DNA from: Staphylococcus agnetis
Lineage (GTDB): Bacteria; Bacillota; Bacilli; Staphylococcales; Staphylococcaceae
Assembly: GCF_002901865.1 (NCBI RefSeq)
Contig: NZ_PPQF01000042.1
Span: forward strand, 1-64,000
DNA: 64,000 bases
Reading direction: 5' to 3'
Shown: piece by piece, positions 43,592 to 52,916 of the stretch
Numbering within the stretch: position 1 is the stretch's first letter
Layout of the letters: each line of letters opens with the position of its first letter
The notes under the pieces: generated by a model
Told to the model about the DNA's origin: nothing
Database searches by the model: none
Seen by the model: only the letters and a program-made list of their open reading frames with translations
Position numbers and translations under genes: made by a program

Positions 43592-44230
43592 TTATCGACG
43601 CGCGTATCGTGCCAGGTTCAGCACATAGCGAATGATTCTAAACAGATTTAAGAATAAATTGAACCCCATCTCACGAGGAGAATAAGCGCCTCTTTTCATT
43701 CTATTAAAATCATACAACGTATAAAGTAAAAAAAGCAACAGCCCAACTAATGAAATGAGCGTATGATAAATCGGATTGTGAATGAACCAACCTACTAAAC
43801 TTGCGACAATTAACGCAATCAACACTACAAATAAGTACTTCCCTAAATTCGACGCGTCTTTAATTAAAAAGAACCCTATACAACCAAAGATGACAAATCC
43901 AACAATGGCTAATAATACATTTTTGAAAAATATACTCGGGCCAAGATCTTGTAGTGCAACTGTAAACGTGGCATAAGATAATAACCCTGATACGATGGTA
44001 TAAATGTGTGACATGATTGGACCACTAAAACGTGCACGCTGTACAATCATTGTAAGCAGAATGAGTATTAACAACGTAATGGAAAGTGGTTGTCGCCACG
44101 CTAAAGGTAAGAACTGTCCAACATACGTTGATATACCAAAAATCAACCAATAATACATAAAAAATAGCCAAACTTTACCATATTGTAACGGATGTGGTTT
44201 TATATTTGATTGACGTGTGGGTGATGACAT
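43592..44230 (-). CDS. Bax inhibitor-1 / YccA-like membrane protein
   Basis: 212-aa protein with seven predicted helices and a C-terminal stretch LYTLYDFNRMKRGAYSPREMGFNLFLNLFRI. The Asp-containing LYDxxR pattern followed by LFLNLF is characteristic of the BI-1/TMBIM family (calcium-leak channels in Bacillus YetJ). The ATG at 44230 follows AGGAGG. Precedes the TPP riboswitch on the same strand but is probably a separate unit. Confidence 0.78.
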   Translation of the reverse strand: MSSPTRQSNIKPHPLQYGKVWLFFMYYWLIFGISTYVGQFLPLAWRQPLSITLLILILLTMIVQRARFSGPIMSHIYTIVSGLLSYATFTVALQDLGPSIFFKNVLLAIVGFVIFGCIGFFLIKDASNLGKYLFVVLIALIVASLVGWFIHNPIYHTLISLVGLLLFLLYTLYDFNRMKRGAYSPREMGFNLFLNLFRIIRYVLNLARYARR

Positions 44231-44396
44231 ATGCTTACCTCCTATCCAATCCATCAGAATATGTATATGCTAAAACAGTTAATGAATTATTACAACCATT
44301 TTAATATTTAACGAACTTAAAAATAGGGTATAGGTCTAAAGTCTTATATTTCAACTTATTCAAAGCTTTTTTAAAAAGCACTATGTTTATCACAAT

Positions 44397-44413
44397 ATTA
44401 CACCTTTGTAACA
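44397..44413 (-). promoter_or_regulatory. WalR-type binding site upstream of the CHAP hydrolase
   Basis: Minus strand TGTTAC-AAAGG-TGTAAT fits the WalR consensus TGTWAH-N5-TGTWAH exactly. It is about 95 bases upstream of the start codon. WalKR is known to activate autolysin genes of this type. A -35 TTGTAA overlaps it on the plus strand with a -10-like TTAAAT 17 bases further. Confidence 0.65.
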
Positions 44414-44507
44414 ACGCACAAAATGTCTTTAAATTTTGATACCATGAAGTGGAATCTAATACTTAAAGTCATTCATTAAAAAATTATGGATATAAGGGGG
44501 CAATACT

Positions 44508-45329
44508 TTGAAAAAGTTCGCATTCGCACTTACATTTACTTCAGGAGCTGCAGCGCTACTTGTACACCAAGATGCTGAAGCTTCAACACAACATACGGTA
44601 CAGTCAGGCGAGTCTATTTGGTCTATCGCACAACAATACGGGGTATCTGTAGATCAATTAACACAAGACAATAATTTATCTAACCATATTATATTCCCTG
44701 GTCAAGTGCTTACAATTGGTTCAGCTAACAATAACCAAACTGGAAACAACACACCAAATGTATCTCAAGGTAATACACATACCGTGCGCGCAGGTGAATC
44801 ATTGGACTTAATCGCAGCGCAATATGGTGTAACAGCGCAAGATATTATGAATGCTAACCAATTAAATGGTTACCTTATTTTCCCTAATCAAACATTAACA
44901 ATTCCTGGCGGTTCAGGTGGCAATGCTACAACAACTTCAGGGTCACCTACAGGCACTACGCAAACATCTAATGGCGGTTATACGTCACCAACATTCAACC
45001 ATCAAAACCTTTATGATTGGGGTCAATGTACTTGGCATGTATTTAATAAACGTGCTGAAGCAGGCCAACCTATTAGTACATATTGGTGGAATGCAGATCA
45101 TTGGGCTGCGAATGCTGCGGCTGACGGTTATGTGGTAGATCATAACCCGACTGTTGGGTCAATTATGCAAAACTACGAAGGCCCAGTTGGTCATGTCGCA
45201 TATGTTGAACGTGTGAATCCTGATGGCAGCATTTTAATTTCTGAAACAAACTATAATACACCACCAGGTACACCAGATTATCGTACAATTCCAGCTTCAA
45301 TTGCATCATCTTATAATTACATTCATTAA
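44508..45329 (+). CDS. secreted LysM-CHAP cell-wall hydrolase (SsaA/Sle1-like)
   Basis: 273-aa exported protein. Signal peptide 1-25 (cleavage after AEA), LysM repeats at about 28-71 and 90-133, a Ser/Thr/Gly linker, and a CHAP domain (about 160-273) with catalytic C174 (DWGQCTW) and H229 (VGHVAYVE). CHAP enzymes cut the peptide cross-bridge or the amide bond of peptidoglycan. The start codon is TTG at 44508 with AAGGGGG seven bases upstream. The WalR-type box upstream suggests control by WalKR. Confidence 0.92.
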   Translation: MKKFAFALTFTSGAAALLVHQDAEASTQHTVQSGESIWSIAQQYGVSVDQLTQDNNLSNHIIFPGQVLTIGSANNNQTGNNTPNVSQGNTHTVRAGESLDLIAAQYGVTAQDIMNANQLNGYLIFPNQTLTIPGGSGGNATTTSGSPTGTTQTSNGGYTSPTFNHQNLYDWGQCTWHVFNKRAEAGQPISTYWWNADHWAANAAADGYVVDHNPTVGSIMQNYEGPVGHVAYVERVNPDGSILISETNYNTPPGTPDYRTIPASIASSYNYIH

Positions 45330-45355
45330 AACGAATCGATTGAACACTATATAAA

Positions 45356-45404
45356 AATAGGCCACCAAAGCTCATGTATAAATGAATTTTGGTGGCTTAT
45401 TTTT
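45356..45404. terminator. bidirectional terminator after the CHAP hydrolase
   Basis: GCCACCAAAG...TTTTGGTGGC arms (about 45361-45396) with AATA and TTATTTTT flanks. The apex again contains CTCATG...ATGAAT, as in the hairpins at 20893, 29617 and 36386. Confidence 0.8.
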
Positions 45405-45524
45405 AATTAACAGGTGTACTATGTTTCATCCCCATTTTTCAGGATTAGCGGAGCACTTATTTACCGTCCCTTTATTGAATAGTATTTATATGCGATGAGG
45501 TATGCCCTATTACACATAGAAAAA

Positions 45525-45570
45525 AATCGCCTTCGAAGTTCATTTAAACATGAGCATTCGAAGGCGATTT
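45525..45570. terminator. terminator after the phosphate transporter
   Basis: Perfect 14-bp arms AAATCGCCTTCGAA (45525-45538) and TTCGAAGGCGATTT (45557-45570). The minus-strand T-run serves pit. It forms a tandem pair with 45356-45404 between convergent genes; the 120 bases between them hold nothing I recognise. Confidence 0.8.
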
Positions 45571-45617
45571 GAAGTACCATTACATGATTTTTATATTAAA
45601 GGTAATCCAGTCTATTA

Positions 45618-46619
45618 TTATATAAAGAGGTTCAAAATGAAATAGAAAATAGCTGCAATGATTGCAGTGATTGGTAATGTAATTACCCATGTCACAATCA
45701 TACGTTTTGCTGTATTCCAATGAACACCTTTAATTCTATTAGCTGAGCCTACACCTAAAATAGATGAGGATACAACGTGTGTCGTTGAGAGTGGAAAGTG
45801 AAGATAAGACGCTGTGAAAATTGTCAATGCAGAAGAAAGGTCTGCAGCTGCGCCATTGGCAGGACGAATTTTCATAATGTTTCCACCGACTGTTTTAATA
45901 ATACGCCAACCACCAACTGCGGTTCCGAGCCCCATTGCTGCAGCACATGAAATTTTAACCCATAATGCAGGCTCTACGTCTGATTGAAGATTGGCTACGA
46001 TCAATGCCATCGTAATAATCCCCATTGACTTTTGAGCATCATTTGTACCGTGAGAAAAAGATTGCAACGCTGCTGTAAAAATTTGGAAAAATCGGAAGTT
46101 TTGATTCGTTCGTGCAAGATTCGCATTTTTAAATACTTTTTTTACAATTGAATAAATCGTAAACCCGACGATAAAAGCGATGACTGGTGAAAGTAATAAT
46201 ACTAAAACGATTTTCGTAAACCCTTGAAAGTGTAAAATACTAAATGAACCTGCTGAAGCAACCGCTGATCCAGCAATCGCCCCAATAAGCGCGTGTGATG
46301 ATGAACTAGGAATTCCAAAATACCATGTCACCAAGTTCCATACAATGGCTGCTAAAATCGCTGCTAACACAACAACCAAACCATTGTGAATCGTAAATGG
46401 ATCAACAATGTCTTTTGTTATTGTTGTTGCTACACCTGTAAAAGTTAAGGCACCAATAAAATTCATAATGGCCGCTAATAAAATCGCATGTCTAGGTGTT
46501 AATGCACGCGTAGAAACAGCAGTGGCTACAGCATTGGCTGTGTCATGAAACCCGTTAATAAAATCAAACACTAATGAAAATATAACAATAGCCACCGTTA
46601 TCAGCACTAATAATTCCAT
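45618..46619 (-). CDS. pitA: low-affinity inorganic phosphate transporter (Pit family)
   Basis: 333-aa permease with about ten helices and the duplicated PiT signatures: GFHDTANAVATAV near residue 23 and GTNDAQKSMG in the second half. It imports metal-phosphate with protons. Fifteen bases after the DUF47 gene and in one operon with it. Promoter with PhoP-like repeats at 47309-47337. Confidence 0.93.
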   Translation of the reverse strand: MELLVLITVAIVIFSLVFDFINGFHDTANAVATAVSTRALTPRHAILLAAIMNFIGALTFTGVATTITKDIVDPFTIHNGLVVVLAAILAAIVWNLVTWYFGIPSSSSHALIGAIAGSAVASAGSFSILHFQGFTKIVLVLLLSPVIAFIVGFTIYSIVKKVFKNANLARTNQNFRFFQIFTAALQSFSHGTNDAQKSMGIITMALIVANLQSDVEPALWVKISCAAAMGLGTAVGGWRIIKTVGGNIMKIRPANGAAADLSSALTIFTASYLHFPLSTTHVVSSSILGVGSANRIKGVHWNTAKRMIVTWVITLPITAIIAAIFYFILNLFI

Positions 46620-46633
46620 AAGATAGATACTCC

Positions 46634-47251
46634 TTAGCTATTTTTCATGATTATTGTTTCAAAATTGTTCGCTACTGTCTGACAACGGTCAGCAATATTT
46701 TCTAAACTTTCATAGATGTCTTTAATTTTAATTAAAGTGACAGGATCTGTTTCACTGTTAAAGATATGTTTAATGGATTGGCGTAATATGCCATCACAGT
46801 TTGTTTCAAATTCTTTAATATTAATAGAATGTACACGCATGTGAGATAGCTTTTTCTCTGACATTAAACCAATTGCTAATTTCATTTCTCCTATGGCTTT
46901 TTGGATGTTTTCAACAAATTCGGCCATAAACTCATCTGTGTATTCAATGGAATACATTTCAAACATTGCAGATGTTTCCTCCATTGCATCTAATACATCG
47001 TCAATCGCATTACATAAAGACATAATATCTTCACGCTCAATTGGTGTAATAAACGTTTGATTTAAATCTGTAATCACTTGATGCATTAAATCGTCACCAT
47101 GAGATTCATACGTTTTGATGTTATCTGCATATGTACGTAGATCTAAATGAGTATTGAAATCCATTTTACCGAATTCTACAGCAGCACGATCAAGGTTATA
47201 AATCATATCCTCTAAGCGCTCCATAAACTTATCCTTCTTTTTTCTAATCAT
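46634..47251 (-). CDS. DUF47/PhoU-like Pit accessory protein
   Basis: 205-aa all-helical protein of the DUF47 (TIGR00153) family, related to PhoU. It is Glu/Asp-rich, with ESHGDDLMHQV and DVLDAMEETSAMFEMY resembling the PhoU metal-site helices. Always found next to pit genes and thought to regulate them. The ATG at 47251 has GGAGG seven bases upstream. Confidence 0.9.
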   Translation of the reverse strand: MIRKKKDKFMERLEDMIYNLDRAAVEFGKMDFNTHLDLRTYADNIKTYESHGDDLMHQVITDLNQTFITPIEREDIMSLCNAIDDVLDAMEETSAMFEMYSIEYTDEFMAEFVENIQKAIGEMKLAIGLMSEKKLSHMRVHSINIKEFETNCDGILRQSIKHIFNSETDPVTLIKIKDIYESLENIADRCQTVANNFETIIMKNS

Positions 47252-47308
47252 TTGAAATCCTCCGTTCAACTGTCGTCCTATCCCATTTGTAAACTCATTG
47301 TTTATTTA

Positions 47309-47337
47309 ATTATAAATCAATGTTAAATCTTTGTTAA
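47309..47337 (-). promoter_or_regulatory. pit operon promoter with PhoP-box-like repeats
   Basis: Minus strand TTAACA (47337-47332), five bases, TTAACA (47326-47321), six bases, TATAAT (47314-47309). The first TTAACA also serves as a -35 with a 17-base spacer. Bacillus PhoP recognises TT(A/T/C)ACA repeats spaced by five bases, which this matches. Confidence 0.55.
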
Positions 47338-47770
47338 CTTATTTAGTGAAAAGTACGCAATTCTGTTATTACTATAGAAACAAGAATTGAAACGATACGT
47401 TTTCACTAAAATTTCATAATCCTATTTGAAAATAGCATAAATTTTACATATCTACAATTAAATTTACAAAACCTTAACATTTCTAATTTATTATCGCCTT
47501 AAATACGTCATATGCCTACCATTTGGGATAAACTTTCGTAAAATTTTCACATTAAATACACTTGAGTTGCTACGTGAAGCCTTTTAATTGAAGACCATCT
47601 ATACCAATTACAAAATTTTCATAATTGAACATCAATTAATCATTTAAAGTTATAATCAATTATAGAGTCGATAATAAAAAGTTATCATATGTTCATAACT
47701 GTTTGTTATATTGGCAAGCAATTCTTAATCATTTGTCTTTATCATGATGTAAACAACGCGCTGATGCACT

Positions 47771-47809
47771 AAAAAAAGCCTTTGACAATTCGTAACAAAT
47801 TTCAAAGGC
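47771..47809 (-). terminator. terminator of the reductase transcript
   Basis: Minus strand GCCTTTGAAATT (47809-47798) pairs with AATTGTCAAAGGC (47790-47778), then seven T. It lies about 200 bases after the 48008 stop codon. The gap 47338-47770 contains only AT-rich DNA in which I see no gene. Confidence 0.75.
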
Positions 47810-48007
47810 AATCATAAAGTTTAAGCCACCATCACAAGCACCTCTTTATCTCACACATGTTTTGATAACGTGTGAAATCATAATCACTTAGTGATAGTAA
47901 GATCAGTTATACATGGGTGTTTATTACATCACAACAACTCATTGTATCAATTAAAATTAATATGAGTGATTTAAAGTAAGACAAATACCGACCGAATTCA
48001 TTGATAT

Positions 48008-48940
48008 TTACGACTTTTCATCATTTTTGGTGTAACTCATAAACTCTCCATTTATTTGTTTATGTTGAAGTGTTTGGATACGACATTTCGTATCAAAGCC
48101 ACGAATAAGCATTTGGTAAAACGGCACTTGAATCATATATGCAATCGGCCAAATTGCTCGTGGAATATAGTCGAATAAATGTACAATAATCCAATTAAAT
48201 TGAGGAATGTATCTAAATTCAACACATGCGCGTTTCCCTTCTTTTGTATATGAAATTGAACTCTCTTTCGCCACGAGTCGATAGTAGTGCTCATCAATGC
48301 GTTCTAGCTCAAATTCAAACAAAAGTTTGTTGTTTTTCTTCTTATAAAACTTGAAACAATCCCCTTCTCTAACGATCTTAACGCGTGTTCCGGTAGTTTG
48401 AGAAAGCCAACGGGACATTTCGTCAATAAATGTTTCCATTTCCCAATGTGGTGGCTTAGGTATATGATGCGCAATCCGTATGTCATCATATTTAGCGGCT
48501 TGAAATTCTACTGATATGTGTGGTCTATTGATACGTTTACTCGTCGCTCGAACATGAACACCATGTGTTTGAAGTTGCGTCACCGTTTCCTGGTCAAATT
48601 TACTTCCTCGCACATACATGATTTCTTGTACATCACAGGCTTTTGCTGCTCTTCCAAAATTATCAGCCGCAATGATATTGAGCTCTTTCGCAAGTGCACG
48701 TGTCATTTTCGCCGAATGTTTCGTTGGATCAATAAAAAATACCGCTATATCGATGCCTTCCATTGCTTTTTTCACATCGTAGTAATTATAAATATCCCCT
48801 TTTATCCACGTCACGTGAGGATGTGCGTGCTTTTTAGGATATTTAGACATAGTATAAATATCAAATTCGGGTGTTAAAGATTCAATTAAGGATTTACCGA
48901 TTGTCCCCGTTCCACCTGCTAATAATATTTTGAGTCGCAT
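48008..48940 (-). CDS. NmrA/SDR-like NAD(P)-binding protein with C-terminal DUF2867-like domain
   Basis: 310-aa protein. The N-terminal Rossmann domain (about 1-160) begins with LLAGGTGTIGKSLIE and has the second-strand MSKYPKK and the GDIYNYYDVKKAMEG pattern of atypical SDR proteins. The C-terminal part resembles DUF2867, a lipid/START-like fold. The substrate is unknown. ATG at 48940 follows GAAAGGGG; an 11-codon upstream extension is less likely. Confidence 0.75.
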   Translation of the reverse strand: MRLKILLAGGTGTIGKSLIESLTPEFDIYTMSKYPKKHAHPHVTWIKGDIYNYYDVKKAMEGIDIAVFFIDPTKHSAKMTRALAKELNIIAADNFGRAAKACDVQEIMYVRGSKFDQETVTQLQTHGVHVRATSKRINRPHISVEFQAAKYDDIRIAHHIPKPPHWEMETFIDEMSRWLSQTTGTRVKIVREGDCFKFYKKKNNKLLFEFELERIDEHYYRLVAKESSISYTKEGKRACVEFRYIPQFNWIIVHLFDYIPRAIWPIAYMIQVPFYQMLIRGFDTKCRIQTLQHKQINGEFMSYTKNDEKS

Positions 48941-49052
48941 AATGATGCCCCTTTCTAATAACTTCCTATACATGGTAAAGTGCGATACAATAAATGATGG
49001 TATCTTATTCCCCTTTTAAGGGACGTTAATTTATAAAAATGGAGTTGAAAGC

Positions 49053-49559
49053 ATGTCTTTAAACATTAGAGAAATAAGTATTAACGACGTAGAAGCTTTT
49101 ACCACTTTAATGCAAAAGGTTTATGATGAGTCAGAATACATGCTTTATGCACCTGGCGAGTACGTACCTTCATTAGAATATGCCATTTCTAATCTTGAAG
49201 AAGTCATTACATCTCCTCACTTAGCTATTTTAGTAGCTGAAAAAAGCGACATGCTGGTAGGTTACATTACCATTGTTTCAAAGAAACTCCATCGAATTGA
49301 ACATAAAGCAAGAATAGCAATGGGTGTCTTAAATCAAGAGCAGGGATTCGGTATCGGCCAAGCACTTTTAGATGCATGTAAAAATTGGTGTCGTGATCAT
49401 CAAATGACCCGTATTGAGTTAACCGTTGTAACCGATAATACGAGTGCATATCGTTTATACAAACGCGCAGGCTTTAAAGTGGAAGGCGAAATGCAACATA
49501 CCCTTAAGATTGACGACCAATATTTCAATGAATATATGATGGCATACATCGTTCATTAA
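49053..49559 (+). CDS. GNAT family N-acetyltransferase
   Basis: 168-aa acetyltransferase. Motif A is MGVLNQEQGFGIGQALLDA, and motif B reads TVVTDNTSAYRLYKRAGF; similar to putative phosphinothricin/ribosomal-type GNATs. AAAATGGAG-like ribosome site. Monocistronic, ends at the hairpin 49656-49700. Confidence 0.87.
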   Translation: MSLNIREISINDVEAFTTLMQKVYDESEYMLYAPGEYVPSLEYAISNLEEVITSPHLAILVAEKSDMLVGYITIVSKKLHRIEHKARIAMGVLNQEQGFGIGQALLDACKNWCRDHQMTRIELTVVTDNTSAYRLYKRAGFKVEGEMQHTLKIDDQYFNEYMMAYIVH

Positions 49560-49655
49560 ATCGTCTTTATTCTATCATTGGACACTTGAAATACCTACCT
49601 TTTAGTATGATGTTACCATGCAATACAGTAAATAAAAATCAATACAAGTATAGAA

Positions 49656-49700
49656 ATAACCCTCAAACATTTTGACGACAACATGTTTGAGGGCTATTTT
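49656..49700. terminator. bidirectional terminator between acetyltransferase and esterase
   Basis: AATAACCCTCAAACAT (49655-49670) pairs with ATGTTTGAGGGCTATTTT (49683-49700), T-rich on both sides, separating convergent genes. Confidence 0.8.
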
Positions 49701-49747
49701 ATAGACGTTGTTGCTTTATAATCTCATCCATTTGGCTATACATCTGT

Positions 49748-50785
49748 TTAAGGCATTTCTTCATACGGATTTAGGTTAATATCTGTTTGTGGTGCTCCAT
49801 CAATGTCAGATTTCAAATTTTGTTGTGTGGTATTTCTACTTAAAAAACTCAAAACGCGACGTATGTTTTCACGAGATTCTGGTTTTTCAAGATGAAATTG
49901 ATATTGATGTTTTAAATGATGTGACCCATTATAAAACAACGTATCAACCGGGATTTGTTGCGATTTTAGAGCATGTGAAAATGAATCATTTTGAGAACGG
50001 AATGGGTCAGCATCGCCTACAGATAGATACGTTGATGGAAATTTCGATGTAATTTGACGTTCTGTAGACATTTGGTTAATAGTTTTAAAATGGCTTTCCC
50101 AATCTCTGGCCCCTGTATAACTACGCATAAACAAATCAATACGGGGGAATTCAGTTTCACGTACTGTATGCATATTATAAAAACCCCCGAAAAAAATAGC
50201 GGCTTTAATATTGTTTGGCGTCACTTGTTGTTTAAATCCCATCGCTTCTCTTAGTTCGGCATTGGTTTGTATCGCAGTAAATTGACTGTTAATTTGAGCG
50301 CCAGCAGAATCACCACCAAAAACAACTTGATTCATATCTACAGGTAATTTATTTTGATTGGCTTTGATAAAAGCTACTGCTTTATCCATTTGAATTAATG
50401 GCGTTGGATATTGATATTCAGGCGCTAACGCATAGTTGACGTTGACTACAACATAGCCACGTTCAACAACATTAGCGAGCAAGGGGTTTTTATATTGTTT
50501 GTCTCCCGCAATAAATCCACCACCATGCGCCCAAAAGATGACAGGTAATTTTTCATTTGCACTAATATTTTTAGGCATCAAAATATCCAGTTGACTATTA
50601 GGCAAACTTTTCATATATGTGATGTCCGTAAGTGCCGTGACATTATTATTTTGAATAGCAACTTTCTTTTTATGTGATGCTTCTTGTGACTTTTTAGTTC
50701 CAAAAAAATAGCCGACGACAAGGCCGGCTATGACTATAAAGACAATACATGCAATCACAAGCCAACTCTTTTTACGTTTTTTCAT
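49748..50785 (-). CDS. membrane-anchored alpha/beta hydrolase (HSL/BD-FAE-like esterase)
   Basis: 345-aa hydrolase with an N-terminal transmembrane anchor (about 8-28) after a KKRKK start. Oxyanion-hole motif HGGGFIAGD, nucleophile elbow GGDSAG, acid in VGDADPF and His in GSHHLKHQ are visible. Probably an extracytoplasmic carboxylesterase or lipase; substrate unknown. GGGAAG precedes the ATG. Confidence 0.85.
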   Translation of the reverse strand: MKKRKKSWLVIACIVFIVIAGLVVGYFFGTKKSQEASHKKKVAIQNNNVTALTDITYMKSLPNSQLDILMPKNISANEKLPVIFWAHGGGFIAGDKQYKNPLLANVVERGYVVVNVNYALAPEYQYPTPLIQMDKAVAFIKANQNKLPVDMNQVVFGGDSAGAQINSQFTAIQTNAELREAMGFKQQVTPNNIKAAIFFGGFYNMHTVRETEFPRIDLFMRSYTGARDWESHFKTINQMSTERQITSKFPSTYLSVGDADPFRSQNDSFSHALKSQQIPVDTLFYNGSHHLKHQYQFHLEKPESRENIRRVLSFLSRNTTQQNLKSDIDGAPQTDINLNPYEEMP

Positions 50786-50827
50786 AACAATCTTCCCTTT
50801 CGGAAAAATTTTATCATATCTTATGAA

Positions 50828-51895
50828 TTAAGCAATGTATTTCTTATCCTGAGATTTTCTATAAAAATATTTAACCATTACAGCAATGACGATAAATAAA
50901 CCAATCACACCCATCATCGGGTAAACAAATGCGATAAGCCCTTCAAAACCTACAAAACTTAAGGCATATGCCACTGGCATAATGATACTAATCATGACGT
51001 AATATTTTTTAGTATATGGTTTTGTAAAACGTGCCGCAAATGAATACGATAAACCTAAAATCGTATTGTACATTACCGCAAGCATTACGATTGAAAATAC
51101 AAACGTTAAAATTGGTGAAATCTGCCCTGCTAACACAAGTGTTGGAATCGCTGAATCTTTAATACTTGGATATTCAGACTGTAACGCAAAGTTAATTAAT
51201 CCAAGTAAAACGAGATATACTACACCACCAACAAGGCCACCCAGACCTGATACTTTACGTTTAGACGCATCGCCACCTATCGCAACTAATGTACTAAAGC
51301 CAACAGCAAAAGCTAAACCACCATAGTTAAAACCATTCCATATACCTTGAATGAGACTTGGTTTTTCAACAACACTATTGACTTCCGAAAAGCCGATAGA
51401 TCCTTTAAATAAGTATGTTGCTGCTATAATGACAACTAAAATAATTAGAATAGGTGTTACAACGCCTAACGCCCCGACAATTTTATTGAAGTCCATCAAC
51501 AATGTCAGAAATACAAGAATACACATAATTAACGCGCCTAACCATACTGGCACACCATAACTTTCAAAAAACGTGGATCCTGCACCAGCAATCATTGTAA
51601 TGGTTACTGCATACAGCGATAAAATTAAAATATAATCAATAATCAATCCTAACTTTCTGCCGAATAGATATTCTAGAGTGGATTCGTGATTATTCGCATC
51701 AAATGCCGTTCCGATTTTGGCTACTTGACGCCCAATGAATGTAAGGATAAGACCTGAGATAACCACCCCAATATAAGAATAAATCCCGTACATACTAAAG
51801 AATTGTTTTACTTCTTGACCTGTCGAAAAACCTGCACCTACGACAACGCCAACATAAGCAAAAGCAATTTTAATTGCTTCAGAATATTTGTGCAT
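50828..51895 (-). CDS. YkvI-family membrane transporter
   Basis: 355-aa protein with ten predicted helices in a LeuT-like arrangement, beginning KIAFAYVGVVVGAGFSTGQEVKQFFSMYG, the unwound-helix pattern of the YkvI family. Substrate unknown. GAGGAGG lies nine bases before the ATG at 51895. 42 bases upstream of the esterase gene, so possibly one transcript. The gap 51896-52226 upstream shows no gene. Confidence 0.8.
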   Translation of the reverse strand: MHKYSEAIKIAFAYVGVVVGAGFSTGQEVKQFFSMYGIYSYIGVVISGLILTFIGRQVAKIGTAFDANNHESTLEYLFGRKLGLIIDYILILSLYAVTITMIAGAGSTFFESYGVPVWLGALIMCILVFLTLLMDFNKIVGALGVVTPILIILVVIIAATYLFKGSIGFSEVNSVVEKPSLIQGIWNGFNYGGLAFAVGFSTLVAIGGDASKRKVSGLGGLVGGVVYLVLLGLINFALQSEYPSIKDSAIPTLVLAGQISPILTFVFSIVMLAVMYNTILGLSYSFAARFTKPYTKKYYVMISIIMPVAYALSFVGFEGLIAFVYPMMGVIGLFIVIAVMVKYFYRKSQDKKYIA

Positions 51896-52226
51896 CTGTT
51901 TTGACCTCCTCATTTGCAAAACACGTTAAACATTAAACCACATTATACGCTTTATTTCAAATTTATAACCCGCTTATCAATTGCTATAACCATTGTAATG
52001 ACGGGATTTAAACACAAAATAAAACTTATTATGCCATTGTAATTATACACAAACAAGTATAATTTGAAACGTATTCATTTTGATTTTGTATATTTATGCA
52101 AAAATAAACCATTTACAAACGACGCGATGAAAATTTGTTGTCAATTGTACACTGCAATCTTATGACATTAAACATGTTAAAACTACTTTATAATTAGAAC
52201 TCACTTGCAACACTATAAATTAATAT

Positions 52227-52261
52227 AAAAAAAGAGATGGTACATAGGTCCCACCTCTCTT
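52227..52261 (-). terminator. terminator of the 166-aa protein gene
   Basis: Minus strand AGAGAGGTGG...CCATCTCT stem with a mismatch, followed by seven T. It begins about 15 bases after the stop codon. Confidence 0.7.
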
Positions 52262-52275
52262 ATATAGTAACAATT

Positions 52276-52776
52276 TTACTTTGCATCTTTGAAATGATTT
52301 AAATCACCAATATCTACAACGACTTGATCCATTCGCTTCGCTGTTTCTTTTAATACATTACGCGCTACTTTGTTTTCAGGGTCAATTTTTAATATCTGCT
52401 TGGCAATATCAAAAGCTTTTTTATCCGAAATGACTGGTTCAGGAATCGCATGAAGTAATAACATTTGAAGTAAGCTTTTAACTTCTTTTCCTTCAGTCAA
52501 AGTAATGGATGACTTGGCATGATAGTATGCTGCATCGAGTGCACCAGGTACATCACTTAGAGGATATACGAGGAGCAAAAACGCAAGGTCATGAATTTCT
52601 GACGTTTCTTCTTGTTTAATCATATCGAGAAGACACGTATAATACATCACACTTTCATCCTCATGAGCACTAGAAATATACGCTTCTTCAAAAGCTAAGA
52701 AATCAGTCGCGGACATTAAGCTTTTAACAGCTGAAAATTCGCCGTTCAATACGTGTTTTTGAATTAAATCTTGCAT
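52276..52776 (-). CDS. conserved helical-repeat protein, unknown
   Basis: 166-aa soluble protein, almost entirely alpha-helical, with a TPR-like C-terminal segment (AKQILKIDPENKVARNVLKE). No catalytic motif seen. AGGAGGAC precedes the ATG. Monocistronic between fhuG and the YkvI gene. I do not assign a function. Confidence 0.72.
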   Translation of the reverse strand: MQDLIQKHVLNGEFSAVKSLMSATDFLAFEEAYISSAHEDESVMYYTCLLDMIKQEETSEIHDLAFLLLVYPLSDVPGALDAAYYHAKSSITLTEGKEVKSLLQMLLLHAIPEPVISDKKAFDIAKQILKIDPENKVARNVLKETAKRMDQVVVDIGDLNHFKDAK

Positions 52777-52916
52777 CGCTTGTCCTCCTGAATTTGCATC
52801 TCATAATAATTACATTTATTTTAACATAATTTTTAAGGAAATGCTTACTGATGCATCATTAAATTTTGTTTAGAAACACATAAATTCACGATGTACGCTC
52901 ACATCACTACACATAT

